Notes: generated by a model not told the origin, from the sequence alone. DNA of 64,000 nt from DASXVX01 sp036504075 (GCA_036504075.1 DASXVX010000088.1:1-64000), one strand, 5' to 3'; positions 21,814-30,844 are shown, counted from the stretch's first letter. Made by a program: numbers and translations.

Positions 21814-23982
21814 TTACACCCGTATGGGTTCGAGCCGGTTCTGCTCAAGCCGCACGGTGTTGATCAGGCTCGAGATGTCCAGGATGATGGCCACGTCGCC
21901 ATCGCCCAGGATCGTGGCGCCGGAGATGCCCGGAATGTCGCCGATGAACTTGCCCAGCGGCTTGATGACCACATCGCCCTCGCCGATCAGGTTGTCCACG
22001 ACGATACCGATTTGCTTGTTCAGCACCGCCACGATCACCACGAAGATCTCCTCGGGATCGACGTAATCCTGGGGCCGCTCCAACTGGAAAGCCTCCACCA
22101 GACGGACCAGCGGAATCACTTCGCCCCGTTTGACGATAACCTCCATCTGCCGCACCGTCTTGATCTCGTTGGTGGGGATCCGGTCGGTCTCCACCACCGA
22201 CGAGAGCGGGATGCAGTAGGTGGTGTCCAGCACCTGCACCTGGAGGGAGCGGATGATGGCGAGCGTCAGCGGCAGCTTGATGCGGAACTCGGTGCCCTTG
22301 CCAACCTCCGTCCGGATTTCCACGGAGCCGTTCAATTTCTCGATGTTCTTGTGGACCACATCGAGCCCGACGCCCCGGCCGGAGATATCGCTGATCTTCT
22401 CCGCTGTGGAGAAGCCCGGCGCCCAGACCATATTGATGATCTCCGGATCGGGCATCCGCCGGGCGGCCTCTTCCGACAGGATGCCCTTGCGGACGGCACT
22501 GGCACGGACCTTGATCGGGTCGATGCCCCGGCCGTCATCCCGGACCGAGATGATGATGTGGTTTTCCTCGTGATACGCTTCCAACGTGACGACGCCCTTG
22601 CTGGGCTTGCCGACCCGCAGCCGCTCCATCGGCGGTTCCACGCCGTGGTCGACGGAGTTGCGGAGCAGGTGCATCAGCGGGTCGCCGATCTCTTCGATCA
22701 CAGACCGGTCGAGTTCCGTTTCCTCACCGAGGACGACGAACTCGATCTCCTTGCCCGCCTTGTTGGCGATGTCCCGCACCATGCGCGGGAACTTGCGGAA
22801 GAGGTTGTCGACCGGCAGCATCCGGGCCCGCTGGATCTCGTCCTGCAGGTCGGAGGTCATGCGCCCGATGTGAGTCAGGGCGCCGGACATGACCTGGGTC
22901 AACTCGTCGCCTTCGCGTTCGGACTCCATCCGGGTGAGCACCTGCAGCAGGCGGGTCCGGTCAATGACCAGCTCGCCCACAAGGCTCATCAGGTTGTCCA
23001 GCACTTCGACATCGACCCGGACGGTCCGGGAAGCGCTCTTGCCGCCCGTGCCGGCGGCACCCTTGTCCTGGGCGAGAGCGGCCGTAGGCGCCGCCGGGTC
23101 AGCAGTCATGCTTGCCGCCGCCGCTTCGGTCACGAAGGGTGCCGCCGCCGGAGCTGCGGCCAGAGCCTGCGCCTGCGGCTGGGCCTGCGACTGAGCCACC
23201 TCGGCCAGGGCGGTCAGTTGCACCAGTTTCAGGTCAGGGATGGACTCCACCACCGACCTGACCTTCGGCAGACCCTGGGCCGTCAGCAGCAGCACTTTCA
23301 GGTCCTCGCCGATCTTGTCTTCCTCCACGTCCTGCTGGCTGGGCCAGGACCGAACGACTTCGCCGATGTCGCCCAGGGCCAGCAGCATCTGGAAGGACCG
23401 GACTGCGGGCATCTGGGCGTCCTTCTGGATGGACATCAGGACCCAAACCGGAGCGAGTCCCCGGACCCGGGCCGAACGGAGCCGCTCCAGGTCTTCCGCG
23501 GAGAGTTCCGGCATTCCGGCAGGGACCGCACCGTCGCCAACATTGGTCGCCGGCAGAGCGGCAGCCGCACCCTCCAGGCCGGCCGACTTGCCTGAGTCGA
23601 TGGCCGACAGGCGGGCCATGATCGCGTCCGTCGTCACCGCACTTTCCTGCCCGGAAGCGATCTCTTCCTTGAATGCCTGCAGTACGTCCAGGCAGGCGAA
23701 CAGGGTATCCACGACATCGCGGGTGATCGTCAGTTTCCCCTTGCGCAGCTTGTCCAGGATGTTCTCCATGGAGTGTGTCACTTCGGCCATTTTCTTATGG
23801 CCGAGGGTGGCCGACGAACCCTTCAGCGTGTGCGCCGCCCGGAAGATATCGTTCAGATACTCCGGATCTTCGCCCGCTTTTTCCAGCTTGAGGATGCCGG
23901 CTTCCATGGTCTGAAGCTGCTCTTCCGCTTCGTCCAGGAAAACCTTGATGTCCTCTGCACTCATGTCAAAGTCAAAACCCAT
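21814..23982 (-). CDS. cheA: Chemotaxis histidine kinase CheA
   Basis: 722-residue CheA. P1: H51 in IFRAAHTLKGSSATLGH. P2-like region about 150-260, followed by an Ala-rich linker (about 260-300). P3 dimerisation about 310-380. P4 kinase with N-box HLLRNSVDHG, G1 VRDDGRGID and G2 GRGVGLDVVHKNIE, GKGTEFRIKLP. P5 CheW-like regulatory domain at the C-terminus (VQVLDTTYCIPLSSVVE). ATG at 23982, 14 bases after the upstream cheW. It phosphorylates CheY and CheB of the same operon. Confidence 0.97.
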   Translation of the reverse strand: MGFDFDMSAEDIKVFLDEAEEQLQTMEAGILKLEKAGEDPEYLNDIFRAAHTLKGSSATLGHKKMAEVTHSMENILDKLRKGKLTITRDVVDTLFACLDVLQAFKEEIASGQESAVTTDAIMARLSAIDSGKSAGLEGAAAALPATNVGDGAVPAGMPELSAEDLERLRSARVRGLAPVWVLMSIQKDAQMPAVRSFQMLLALGDIGEVVRSWPSQQDVEEDKIGEDLKVLLLTAQGLPKVRSVVESIPDLKLVQLTALAEVAQSQAQPQAQALAAAPAAAPFVTEAAAASMTADPAAPTAALAQDKGAAGTGGKSASRTVRVDVEVLDNLMSLVGELVIDRTRLLQVLTRMESEREGDELTQVMSGALTHIGRMTSDLQDEIQRARMLPVDNLFRKFPRMVRDIANKAGKEIEFVVLGEETELDRSVIEEIGDPLMHLLRNSVDHGVEPPMERLRVGKPSKGVVTLEAYHEENHIIISVRDDGRGIDPIKVRASAVRKGILSEEAARRMPDPEIINMVWAPGFSTAEKISDISGRGVGLDVVHKNIEKLNGSVEIRTEVGKGTEFRIKLPLTLAIIRSLQVQVLDTTYCIPLSSVVETDRIPTNEIKTVRQMEVIVKRGEVIPLVRLVEAFQLERPQDYVDPEEIFVVIVAVLNKQIGIVVDNLIGEGDVVIKPLGKFIGDIPGISGATILGDGDVAIILDISSLINTVRLEQNRLEPIRV

Positions 23983-23996
23983 CGCGGTTTCCCTCC

Positions 23997-24464
23997 CTAC
24001 ACGACCTTACGTTCTTCCCGGGCCAATACTCGCGCCAGGTCGAGGAGGATGATCAACTTGCCGTCGACCTTGGCCACGCCCTGCACGTACTCATGCTCCA
24101 CTTTGGAGAGCATCGGCGACGGGGCCTCGATGGACGTGCTGGGAATGCGCAAAACCTCCTGAACAGAGTCGACAATCATGCCGACCTGACCGCCGTCCAA
24201 TTCAGCCACTGCAATCCGGGTCGCCTTGGTGGGCGGCGTCACCGGCAAGTTCAGCCGGCGCCGCAGGTCCACGACCGGAATCACGCGCCCCCGGAGATTG
24301 GTCACGCCTTCGATATAGCGGGGGGTACGCGGCACCCGCGTCACCCGCTGGAGCGGGGTCACGCTGGGCACCATTGAAATGTCAGCCCCGTATAGTTCGC
24401 TCCCAAGCTGAAACACCACCACCTGCGTAATGGCGTCACGCTGTTCTTGTTGCTCCCCAGCCAT
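23997..24464 (-). CDS. cheW: Chemotaxis coupling protein CheW (copy 1)
   Basis: 155-residue CheW-domain protein linking receptors to CheA. Signatures are QVVVFQLGSELYGADI, VTNLRGRVIPVVDLRRRL and GMIVDSVQEVLRI. The ATG at 24464 is preceded by GGAGGGAAACC; the track-length extension upstream is not needed. Its neighbours are cheA downstream and a second cheW upstream. The two copies are clearly diverged, so they may couple different receptors. Confidence 0.95.
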   Translation of the reverse strand: MAGEQQEQRDAITQVVVFQLGSELYGADISMVPSVTPLQRVTRVPRTPRYIEGVTNLRGRVIPVVDLRRRLNLPVTPPTKATRIAVAELDGGQVGMIVDSVQEVLRIPSTSIEAPSPMLSKVEHEYVQGVAKVDGKLIILLDLARVLAREERKVV

Positions 24465-24548
24465 GGGTTTCCCTCCATTCGGTACAATCTGCATCGCTTG
24501 GGCGGTACCGGGCCGCCCGGTCTTGCCCTCACACGCCCCTTACCCTGA

Positions 24549-25013
24549 TCAGCCCGCCGTCAGCTTGAGGCTGGCGAGGATGCGGCTTGCATCCACGAGG
24601 ATGACCAGGCGTTCCCCCATTTTCACAATGCCGGTGATGATGGACCCCGCCGCCGAGGCCTTGCCCAGCAGTACGGGCGAAGGCGGAGATACGGCATCGG
24701 GCATCACCGTCTGGACTTCGGTCACGTCGTCCACGATGAATCCGGCCTGCTGCCCGTCGACCTCCATCACCATGATTCGGCAGTCCGCGTTCTCTTTCTG
24801 GCGGGCGCTCCGGAATAACTTGCCGAGATCAATCACCGGGATGATCTCCCCGCGCAAATTGACCACCCCTTCCACAACCGGCGGAGCTTCCGGCACAGGG
24901 GTGGGTTGGATCCAAGGTTCGACGTCTTTCACCGCCGCAATTGCCACGGCATACTCTTCCCGGCCGACCCGAAAGACGACGACCTTCTGGTCAGTCAGCC
25001 CCGTTTGAGCCAC
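24549..25013 (-). CDS. cheW: Chemotaxis coupling protein CheW (copy 2)
   Basis: 154-residue CheW-domain protein: KVVVFRVGREEYAVAI, VVNLRGEIIPVIDLGKLF, GFIVDDVTEVQTV and ERLVILVDASRIL. The GTG at 25013 is preceded by GGGGGTG. First gene of the che operon. It shares the fold and key segments with copy 1 but differs through most of its length. The A/T-rich stretch upstream (about 25030-25160) probably contains the operon promoter, but I could not fix good -35/-10 boxes. Confidence 0.93.
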   Translation of the reverse strand: MAQTGLTDQKVVVFRVGREEYAVAIAAVKDVEPWIQPTPVPEAPPVVEGVVNLRGEIIPVIDLGKLFRSARQKENADCRIMVMEVDGQQAGFIVDDVTEVQTVMPDAVSPPSPVLLGKASAAGSIITGIVKMGERLVILVDASRILASLKLTAG

Positions 25014-25172
25014 TCAACATACACCCCCGCTACCTTCATAACTAAAATATGTAAACCTGAATTCAACAGTCCACCGGGGAATTCCTGCACCAATGCCGCC
25101 ATTTTTGGGCAAATGGTACAATGAAAAATCCCAATACTACAGTTCATTCCCAATTCGTGAGGCGAAAGAATA

Positions 25173-25196
25173 GCCCGGCAAAACGTCTTGCCGGGC
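25173..25196 (-). terminator. Terminator after dut
   Basis: A 10-bp stem (25173-25182 with 25187-25196, imperfect at the loop) is followed on the minus strand by TATTCTTTC. It separates the pnp-M16-dut transcript from the che operon. Confidence 0.7.
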
Positions 25197-25271
25197 CAAG
25201 TGACCGATCATTTGGCTGGTTCACGCCGGTGGGCCCCGGATGAACCGGGCCCTTGGTCCTGTCTGTATGGT

Positions 25272-25718
25272 TTAATGAGCGCCCGTACTGCCGAACCCAC
25301 CGGACCGCTTGCCGCCGGCCCGGTCGTCCACGGTGGTCAGAAACGGCATAAAGATCGCCTGTGCCACCCGCTCGCCCCGGGCGATGGTCACCGGTTCCGG
25401 CCCGTGGTTCAGGACCGCAACGAGAATGTGACCTTCGTTCTCCGGGTTGTCGGCGTAATCGGCGTCGATGACGCCCACCCCGTTGGCGAGGCTCAGCTGC
25501 CGTTTGACGGCGAGGCTGGAGCGAATGGCCAGCAGCATCACTTCCCCCTCGCCCATATAAGCCTTGAGTCCGGTAGGCACCAGTGCGACCTGCCCCGGGG
25601 CCACCACCGTCTCCTCGGCCGCCGCCAGGTCGTAGCCGGCCGAAGCCGCCGTCTTGCGCTCCGGCAGGGCCACCCGGCCCGCATAGGCCGCGATCGCCGC
25701 AAACCGCCGTTCAGCCAT
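25272..25718 (-). CDS. dut: Deoxyuridine 5'-triphosphate nucleotidohydrolase
   Basis: 148-residue trimeric dUTPase that hydrolyses dUTP to dUMP. The five family motifs are visible: AGYDLAAAE, AIRSSLAVK, GVGVIDADY, ERVAQAIF and RSGGFGSTG. The ATG at 25718 overlaps the end of the peptidase gene by eight bases; the upstream open frame is a shadow of that gene. In Bacillus a different small gene (ymxH) occupies this position after mlpA. Confidence 0.95.
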   Translation of the reverse strand: MAERRFAAIAAYAGRVALPERKTAASAGYDLAAAEETVVAPGQVALVPTGLKAYMGEGEVMLLAIRSSLAVKRQLSLANGVGVIDADYADNPENEGHILVAVLNHGPEPVTIARGERVAQAIFMPFLTTVDDRAGGKRSGGFGSTGAH

Positions 25719-27000
25719 GCCGCACCTCCGAAAAGCCAAAAGTCGAAAAATCGATCGGCTGGGACAGCGGCCCGACGGCCGAGAGCACCCGCGGCTCCGC
25801 CATGAACAGCTGCCGGGCCAGTTCATGCACCTCATCGAACGTCACCGCATCAATCCGGCCGATGATTTCGTCCGGGCTGAGTACCCGACCGAGGGTCAGC
25901 TCTCCCCGTCCGAGGCGGGTCATGCGCCCGTTGGTAGACTCCAGCCCCAGCATGATTTCGCCTTTCAACTGCTCCTTGGCCGCGGCCAGTTCCACCGTCG
26001 AAATGGACCGTTCGCCCAGGTCTCGGAATGTGGCATAGGTAAGGTCCAGCACCTCCGGCACCACATCGTGCGACGCCGCGGCGTATACGGCAAAGTTGCC
26101 GGCATTCTTGAACGACGACTGGTAGCTGTAAACCGAGTAGGCCAGCCCGCGCTCCTCCCGGATTTCCTGAAACAGGCGGCTGGAAGTGCCGCCGCCCAGC
26201 ACGGTGTTCAGGAGGTGCAGGGCATAGATCAGCGGGTGGTCCTGATGGAGGCCCTTCATGCCCACCACCAGGTGGACCTGCTCGGTCTCCTTGGTTCGCA
26301 CCAGCGCGCGGGGGCCATCGGCGTCAGCGGGGGAAGCCGGCCAGGCCGGAACCGGGCGCCCAGTGGACTTCAGTTCCCGAAAAGCCGTCTCCACCAGGGC
26401 GACCACCTGCTCATGCCGGAGATTTCCCGCCGCGGCGACGACGATATTCTCCGGGGTGTAGTGGTCCCGATGATAGGCCAGAATCTCGTCCCGGCTGAAC
26501 CCGCGGACGGTCTCTTCCGTCCCGACAATCGGGCGGCCCAGCGCATGCCCGGCCCACATGGCAGAGGCGAAGAGGTCGTGCACAATATCGTCCGGGACGT
26601 CCTCGTACATTTTGATCTCTTCCTGGACGACGCCTTTCTCCTTGTCGAGGTCGGCCGGATCGAACAGGGAGTGGCAAGTCATGTCCGCCAGCACGTCCAC
26701 TGCGATCGGCAGATGCTCGTCCAGCACTTTCGCGTAGTAACAGGTGTGCTCCTTGGATGTGAACGCGTTCAAATTTCCACCGCGGCCGTCGATGGCCTGC
26801 GCAATCTGCCTGGCGGTCCGGTTTGCAGTCCCCTTGAACAGCATGTGCTCAATCAGGTGCGAGATGCCCATGTTCGCGGGCGTTTCCCAGCACGAGCCCG
26901 CTCCCACCCAGACCCCGACGGAGGCGCTGCGCACGTGGGGAATCGACTCGGTGATGACCCGGAGTCCCCCGGCCAGGGTTGATTTTTCGAAAAAGGCCAA
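25711..27000 (-). CDS. M16-family zinc metallopeptidase (MlpA/YmxG-like)
   Basis: 429-residue processing-peptidase-like protein. The inverted zinc motif HxxEH is H48-L-I-E51-H52 (GISHLIEHMLFKGT), with the third ligand region KGVVQEEIKMYEDVPDD. A second inactive M16 half follows (LGGGTSSRLFQEIREERGLAYSVYSYQ). The TTG at 27000 has AGGAGGGG at good distance. The position right after pnp matches mlpA (ymxG) of Bacillus, whose product has been linked to negative control of protease production. Substrate unknown. The ylxY gene that sits between pnp and mlpA in Bacillus is absent. Confidence 0.93.
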   Translation of the reverse strand: MAFFEKSTLAGGLRVITESIPHVRSASVGVWVGAGSCWETPANMGISHLIEHMLFKGTANRTARQIAQAIDGRGGNLNAFTSKEHTCYYAKVLDEHLPIAVDVLADMTCHSLFDPADLDKEKGVVQEEIKMYEDVPDDIVHDLFASAMWAGHALGRPIVGTEETVRGFSRDEILAYHRDHYTPENIVVAAAGNLRHEQVVALVETAFRELKSTGRPVPAWPASPADADGPRALVRTKETEQVHLVVGMKGLHQDHPLIYALHLLNTVLGGGTSSRLFQEIREERGLAYSVYSYQSSFKNAGNFAVYAAASHDVVPEVLDLTYATFRDLGERSISTVELAAAKEQLKGEIMLGLESTNGRMTRLGRGELTLGRVLSPDEIIGRIDAVTFDEVHELARQLFMAEPRVLSAVGPLSQPIDFSTFGFSEVRHG

Positions 27001-27079
27001 GACGATTGCCCCTCCTGATAGAAAAAGGGCCGGCGGGCAGTGCCACCGGCCCTTACGTTCGCTTGGGCTGAAGCGATTC

Positions 27080-29215
27080 CTATTCGTGGGCCTTCTTCTC
27101 GTCGCGCAGGACTTCCTTGCGGGAGAGGTTGATGCGGCCCAGCTTGTCGATTTCGGTGATTTTGACGGTGATCTCGTCGCCGACGTTGACCACGTCTTCG
27201 ACCTTGCCCACCCGCTCCTCGGCCAGCTGGCTGATATGGACCAGCCCTTCCTTGCCGGGGAGAATTTCGACGAAGGCGCCGAAATTCATAAGGCGAGTGA
27301 CCTTGCCAACGTAGACGGAGCCCGGCTCCGGATCCTTGGTCAGCGCTTCGATCATGCGGATGGCCTTGTTGCCGGCCTCCTCGTTGATCGAGGCGATGTG
27401 GATGGTGCCGTCGTCCTCGATATTGATCTCCACCTTGACGTTGCCGATCCGGGTGGACTCAATAATCTTGTTGATCGTGGAGCCGCCCTTGCCAATGACG
27501 TCCCGGATCTTATCGGGATGGATATGCATCACGATGATCCGCGGGGCGTACTTGGAGAGCTCCTTGCGGGGCTCGGGGAGCCGCTCCAGCATCTTGGACA
27601 TGATGAACATGCGGCCTTCCCGGGCCTGGGAGAGCGCCTTGCCCAGAATCTCACGGCCGGTGCCGGAGATTTTCATGTCCATCTGCAGGGCGGTGACGCC
27701 CTTTGCGGTGCCGGCCACCTTGAAGTCCATGTCGCCCAGCGCATCTTCAATGCCCTGGATGTCGGTGAGCACGGCGTACCGGCCGGTCGCCGGGTCTTCC
27801 ACCAGGCCCATGGCCACACCGGCCACCGGCGCCTTGATGGGCACGCCCGCCGCCATGAGGCCCAGCGTGGAGCCGCAGACGGAGCCCATGGAGGTGGAGC
27901 CGTTGGACTCCAGCACTTCCGAGACGACCCGGATGGCGTACGGGAACTCCGTATCCGGCGGAATCACCGGCTCCAGCGCCCGCTCTGCCAGCGCGCCGTG
28001 GCCGATTTCGCGCCGGCCGGGGCCGCGCATCGGACGGGCTTCGCCGACGGAGAACGGCGGGAAGTTGTAGTGGTGCATGTAGCGCTTCTCTTCCTCGAGG
28101 GAGAGATCGTCCAGCGACTGAACGTCGCCCAGGGTGCCCAGGGTGATGACGGAGAGCACCTGGGTCTGGCCCCGCTGGAAGAGGCCGGAGCCGTGGGTCC
28201 GGGGCAGCAGGTCGACGTCGCATTCGACCGGACGGACTTCGTCCAGCTTGCGGCCGTCGGGCCGGATGCCGTCTTCGATAATCGCCCGCCGGACCTGTTC
28301 CTTGAGGACGGTCTTCAGCAGGTAAGCGATGTGCTTGGTTGAAGCGCCTGCGAACTGCTCGGCCATTTCCAGCTGAACGGCCTGACCGACGGCAGCGACC
28401 GCCTCTTCGCGCTCGTGCTTGTCCGGATTGCGGACGGCGACGCGGAGGCGCTCGGTGGCGGCGGCCCGGACGGCGGCCTCGAGTTCCTTGGCGGGCTTGT
28501 CGAGAACGACTTCCCGCTTGGGCTTGCCAACATCTTCCCGCATTTTGAGAATAACCGGGATGATGGTATTTTTGATCACGTCATGGCCGTAGAGAATGCC
28601 TTCCAGCATGATCTCTTCCGGCACTTCCTTGGCGCCGGCTTCCACCATGAGCACCGCCTGCTCGGTGGCCGCCACGGTCAGGTGCATTTCGGACTTCGCC
28701 GCCTGTTCAGCCGTGGGGTTGATGACGAACTCGCCATCGACCCGCCCGACGATCACCGCGCCGATGGGTCCCTCGAAGGGGATATCGGAGATGTGGAGCG
28801 AGGCGGAGGCACCGTTGATGCCCATGATTTCCGGGGCGTGGTCGCCGTCAATGGAAAGAACGGTGACAACAACCTGGACGTCGTTGCGGTAGCCGTCCGG
28901 GAACAGGGGCCGGATGGGCCGGTCCGTCAGACGAGCCGAGAGGATCGCCTTGGTGGTGGGCTTGCCTTCCCGGCGGAACCAGTTGCCCGGAATCTTGCCG
29001 GCGGCGTAAAGCCGCTCCTCGTAGTCGCAGGTCAGAGGGAAGAAATCGACACCTTCACGCGGCGAATTGCTGCCGACAACGGCAGTAAGTACGACGGTAT
29101 CACCGTACCGGACGAGAACGGAGCCACCGGCTTGCTTCGCCAGCCGGCCGGTCTCGAAGGTCATGGTGCGGCCCCCGAGTTCCATGGAATAGGTACTGGA
29201 GTTGGAACTAATCAC
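27080..29215 (-). CDS. pnp: Polyribonucleotide nucleotidyltransferase (PNPase)
   Basis: 711-residue phosphorolytic 3'-5' exoribonuclease. Two RNase PH domains (FFPLTCDYEERLYAAGKIPG in the first; the RTHGSGLFQRGQTQ and RRGIGHGALAERAL-type segments in the second, here GRREIGHGALAERAL), then KH (IRDVIGKGGSTINKIIE) and S1 (GSVYVGKVTRLMNFGAFVE). The GTG at 29215 follows AAGGAGGACC and gives the standard length; the frame open upstream is not PNPase-like. It acts with RNase J in mRNA decay. Followed 79 bases later by the M16 peptidase gene. Confidence 0.97.
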   Translation of the reverse strand: MISSNSSTYSMELGGRTMTFETGRLAKQAGGSVLVRYGDTVVLTAVVGSNSPREGVDFFPLTCDYEERLYAAGKIPGNWFRREGKPTTKAILSARLTDRPIRPLFPDGYRNDVQVVVTVLSIDGDHAPEIMGINGASASLHISDIPFEGPIGAVIVGRVDGEFVINPTAEQAAKSEMHLTVAATEQAVLMVEAGAKEVPEEIMLEGILYGHDVIKNTIIPVILKMREDVGKPKREVVLDKPAKELEAAVRAAATERLRVAVRNPDKHEREEAVAAVGQAVQLEMAEQFAGASTKHIAYLLKTVLKEQVRRAIIEDGIRPDGRKLDEVRPVECDVDLLPRTHGSGLFQRGQTQVLSVITLGTLGDVQSLDDLSLEEEKRYMHHYNFPPFSVGEARPMRGPGRREIGHGALAERALEPVIPPDTEFPYAIRVVSEVLESNGSTSMGSVCGSTLGLMAAGVPIKAPVAGVAMGLVEDPATGRYAVLTDIQGIEDALGDMDFKVAGTAKGVTALQMDMKISGTGREILGKALSQAREGRMFIMSKMLERLPEPRKELSKYAPRIIVMHIHPDKIRDVIGKGGSTINKIIESTRIGNVKVEINIEDDGTIHIASINEEAGNKAIRMIEALTKDPEPGSVYVGKVTRLMNFGAFVEILPGKEGLVHISQLAEERVGKVEDVVNVGDEITVKITEIDKLGRINLSRKEVLRDEKKAHE

Positions 29216-29235
29216 ACAGGTCCTCCTTCTGTGCC

Positions 29236-29322
29236 CTAGGACCGGTAGATCACCCGAGTGGTACCCGCGCTGCGTTCGATCCGGTAAGAGACGAACCCGA
29301 TGCGCCCACCCGTTGCCGCCAC
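29236..29322 (-). CDS. Possible 28-aa leader ORF upstream of pnp
   Basis: GTG at 29322 with AGGAAGG about ten bases upstream, stop TAG at 29236, then the pnp ribosome-binding site. The frame reads VAATGGRIGFVSYRIERSAG and continues to TTRVIYRS, with strong G/C preference in third positions (ATC, TTC, GTC, TAC), like real genes here. No function or family is recognised. It might be a leader peptide coupled to pnp, the remains of a gene end, or chance. Confidence 0.35.
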   Translation of the reverse strand: MAATGGRIGFVSYRIERSAGTTRVIYRS

Positions 29323-29469
29323 CCGGCGGCGCCCTTCCTGATGGCACTCTTATTTCCTAACTTTGTGGGGTTCTACATCTAGAATATCTTCTCCTTCCAT
29401 CGCGCCTAATTATGTAGGTGTCGCTCCGCGCACTTCATGGACTTGCCGCGGACCTCCGCGTTGCGCGGC

Positions 29470-29500
29470 AGGACCGCCCCCGGGTTGTGGAGGCGGTCCT
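29470..29500. other. Hairpin after the anti-sigma gene
   Basis: A 9-bp perfect stem (29470-29478 with 29492-29500) lies four bases past the anti-sigma stop. The T-run (TTGTTTTA) is on the plus-strand side, so it would terminate plus-strand transcription better than the minus-strand operon. No plus-strand gene is visible, so its role is unclear. Confidence 0.5.
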
Positions 29501-29504
29501 TGTT

Positions 29505-30014
29505 TTAGCGGGTGCCTCTGCCGAACTGAGCTTCCACCCAGTCGCGGAACGGGGCGGTCACGCGGGTCATCATGTCGGCCGGCGGGTGGCCGCTGATCGC
29601 GGCGTTAATTTTGAGCGCCGCGAAGGTGACAGTGGTAATGGTGATCAACAGGGCCGCCGCCACCACGGCCACCTGGCCCAGCACCCAGCGCAGGTGCGCG
29701 CCCTGGCCTCCGTGCGGTCGGCATTCCTGGTCAGCAATGCTGGCGGCCGCCGGGCGAGTCTCCCGGTACTCCGCCGCCGTATGTCCCATGACGTAATCGA
29801 CCACATGCGGCACCCGCCCGAGGCCGGCTCCGGCCACGGCGCTGCGCAGGCGGGCGAGCAACTGCTCCGTCTCCTGCACTTCCGGCCCGCACCGCGGGCA
29901 ACGGGACGCATGCGCCACCAGTTCGGGTGGGAGGTTCAACGTCCCTTCGCTCAGGGCTTCATCCAGCACTTGACTGACCCGAGCGCAAGCGGTGCCTATC
30001 ACTTGCGGCTTCAT
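29505..30014 (-). CDS. Zinc-finger anti-sigma factor, membrane-bound
   Basis: 169-residue protein with an N-terminal anti-sigma zinc-binding motif H35-x3-C39-x2-C42 (HASRCPRC), a cytoplasmic linker, and one transmembrane helix around 112-135 (VLGQVAVVAAALLITITTV), leaving a short external tail. The ATG overlaps the sigma-factor stop as ATGA. The pair would form the usual module in which a membrane protein holds the ECF sigma factor until a signal arrives. Signal and regulon unknown. Confidence 0.87.
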   Translation of the reverse strand: MKPQVIGTACARVSQVLDEALSEGTLNLPPELVAHASRCPRCGPEVQETEQLLARLRSAVAGAGLGRVPHVVDYVMGHTAAEYRETRPAAASIADQECRPHGGQGAHLRWVLGQVAVVAAALLITITTVTFAALKINAAISGHPPADMMTRVTAPFRDWVEAQFGRGTR

Positions 30015-30520
30015 CGTACCCCCTCCTCCCGGTCCTTGCGTAGGCTGACGCGCAGCTTACCCAGGGCGGTAAACAGCCGCGACTTTACGGTGCCTTCGGG
30101 TACGCCCATCAGGTCGGCAATTTGCGGAACGGAGAGGTCCTGGAAGAACCGCAGGACCACAGCAGTTCGCTGTTCGTCCGGAAGCCGCTGCAGCAGTTCC
30201 ACCAACTCCCAGTCCGTCCCGTCCGGGGGTGCTGCGCTCTCCTCCCGCTCCGGTTCAAGCCCGGTGGGAACGAGTCGGGAGCGCCGCCGTCCCACGTCGT
30301 AGCAGGCGTTCACGACAATGCGGGTCAGCCAGGCGCCGCCGGCCTCCGCCTGGTGCAGCTTGTCGAAGTAGCGGTACGCCTTGAGACCGGCATCCTGCAA
30401 GGCGTCCGCGGCGTCGTGCGGGTTCCCCAGGATCCCCAGCGCCGTGCGGAACAGGCGCGGGGACATCTGCGAAAAGAGCGCTGCAAAGGTTTCCCGGCGT
30501 TCTGCCTCCGATAAGGCCAC
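30011..30520 (-). CDS. ECF-family RNA polymerase sigma factor
   Basis: 169 residues with region 2 (LFRTALGILGNPHDAADALQ, AWLTRIVVNACYDVGRRRSR) and region 4 (RLPDEQRTAVVLRFFQDLS, IADLMGVPEGTVKSRLFTAL). Start GTG at 30520 with GAGAGGTGAACC upstream. Followed with overlap by its anti-sigma factor. The regions flanking the pair contain a repeat element and a G-run, and I could not recognise an autoregulated ECF promoter. Confidence 0.95.
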   Translation of the reverse strand: MALSEAERRETFAALFSQMSPRLFRTALGILGNPHDAADALQDAGLKAYRYFDKLHQAEAGGAWLTRIVVNACYDVGRRRSRLVPTGLEPEREESAAPPDGTDWELVELLQRLPDEQRTAVVLRFFQDLSVPQIADLMGVPEGTVKSRLFTALGKLRVSLRKDREEGVR

Positions 30521-30599
30521 GGTGGTTCACCTCTCAACCAGTAGACCCCCGGGAGGGGGGCTTTCGTTCGGGGGGGGGTTGGGTCCCCGGAATCTTTTA

Positions 30600-30790
30600 G
30601 CCGCAGATGACGCAGATTACGCAGATTACGCAGATATAATAACACTCATACGAGGATCTTCGATTCGATGGTGGTCCTGGTGCTTGACTCCAGGTGACAA
30701 TATACTTGCCGGTACCGACACGCGGCTACCGAGATTACGAGTGGATAATTTATTGTGTTTTATCTGCGTAATCGTGTATTTATCTGCGGC
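30600..30790. repeat. MITE-like inverted-repeat element
   Basis: The ends are imperfect terminal inverted repeats: GCCGCAGAT (30600-30608) and GATTACGCAGATA (30624-30636) at the left recur inverted at the right as 30782-30790 and 30761-30773. The left end has three direct ACGCAGATT-like units. The interior is A/T-rich and has no ORF. It fills most of the 361-base gap between rpsO and the ECF sigma gene. Similar GCAGATTACGCAGA-type repeats occur in other genomes, but I cannot name the family. Confidence 0.65.
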
Positions 30791-30844
30791 AAAAAATGCC
30801 GGAAAGGGTTTCTACCCCAAAAGGACCATCTACCCCAGTAAAGC

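Noticed and set aside
29225..29350. T-box-like string (GAGTGGTACCCGCG) on the plus strand upstream of pnp
   Set aside because: Only a partial match, on the strand opposite to all genes, with no terminator or downstream plus-strand gene. It is more likely part of the small ORF or spacer before pnp.
29350..29400. 16-codon ORF beginning ATG at 29400 (MEGEDILDVEPHKVRK)
   Set aside because: No ribosome-binding site and short length; it is out of context with the pnp leader and could easily arise by chance.
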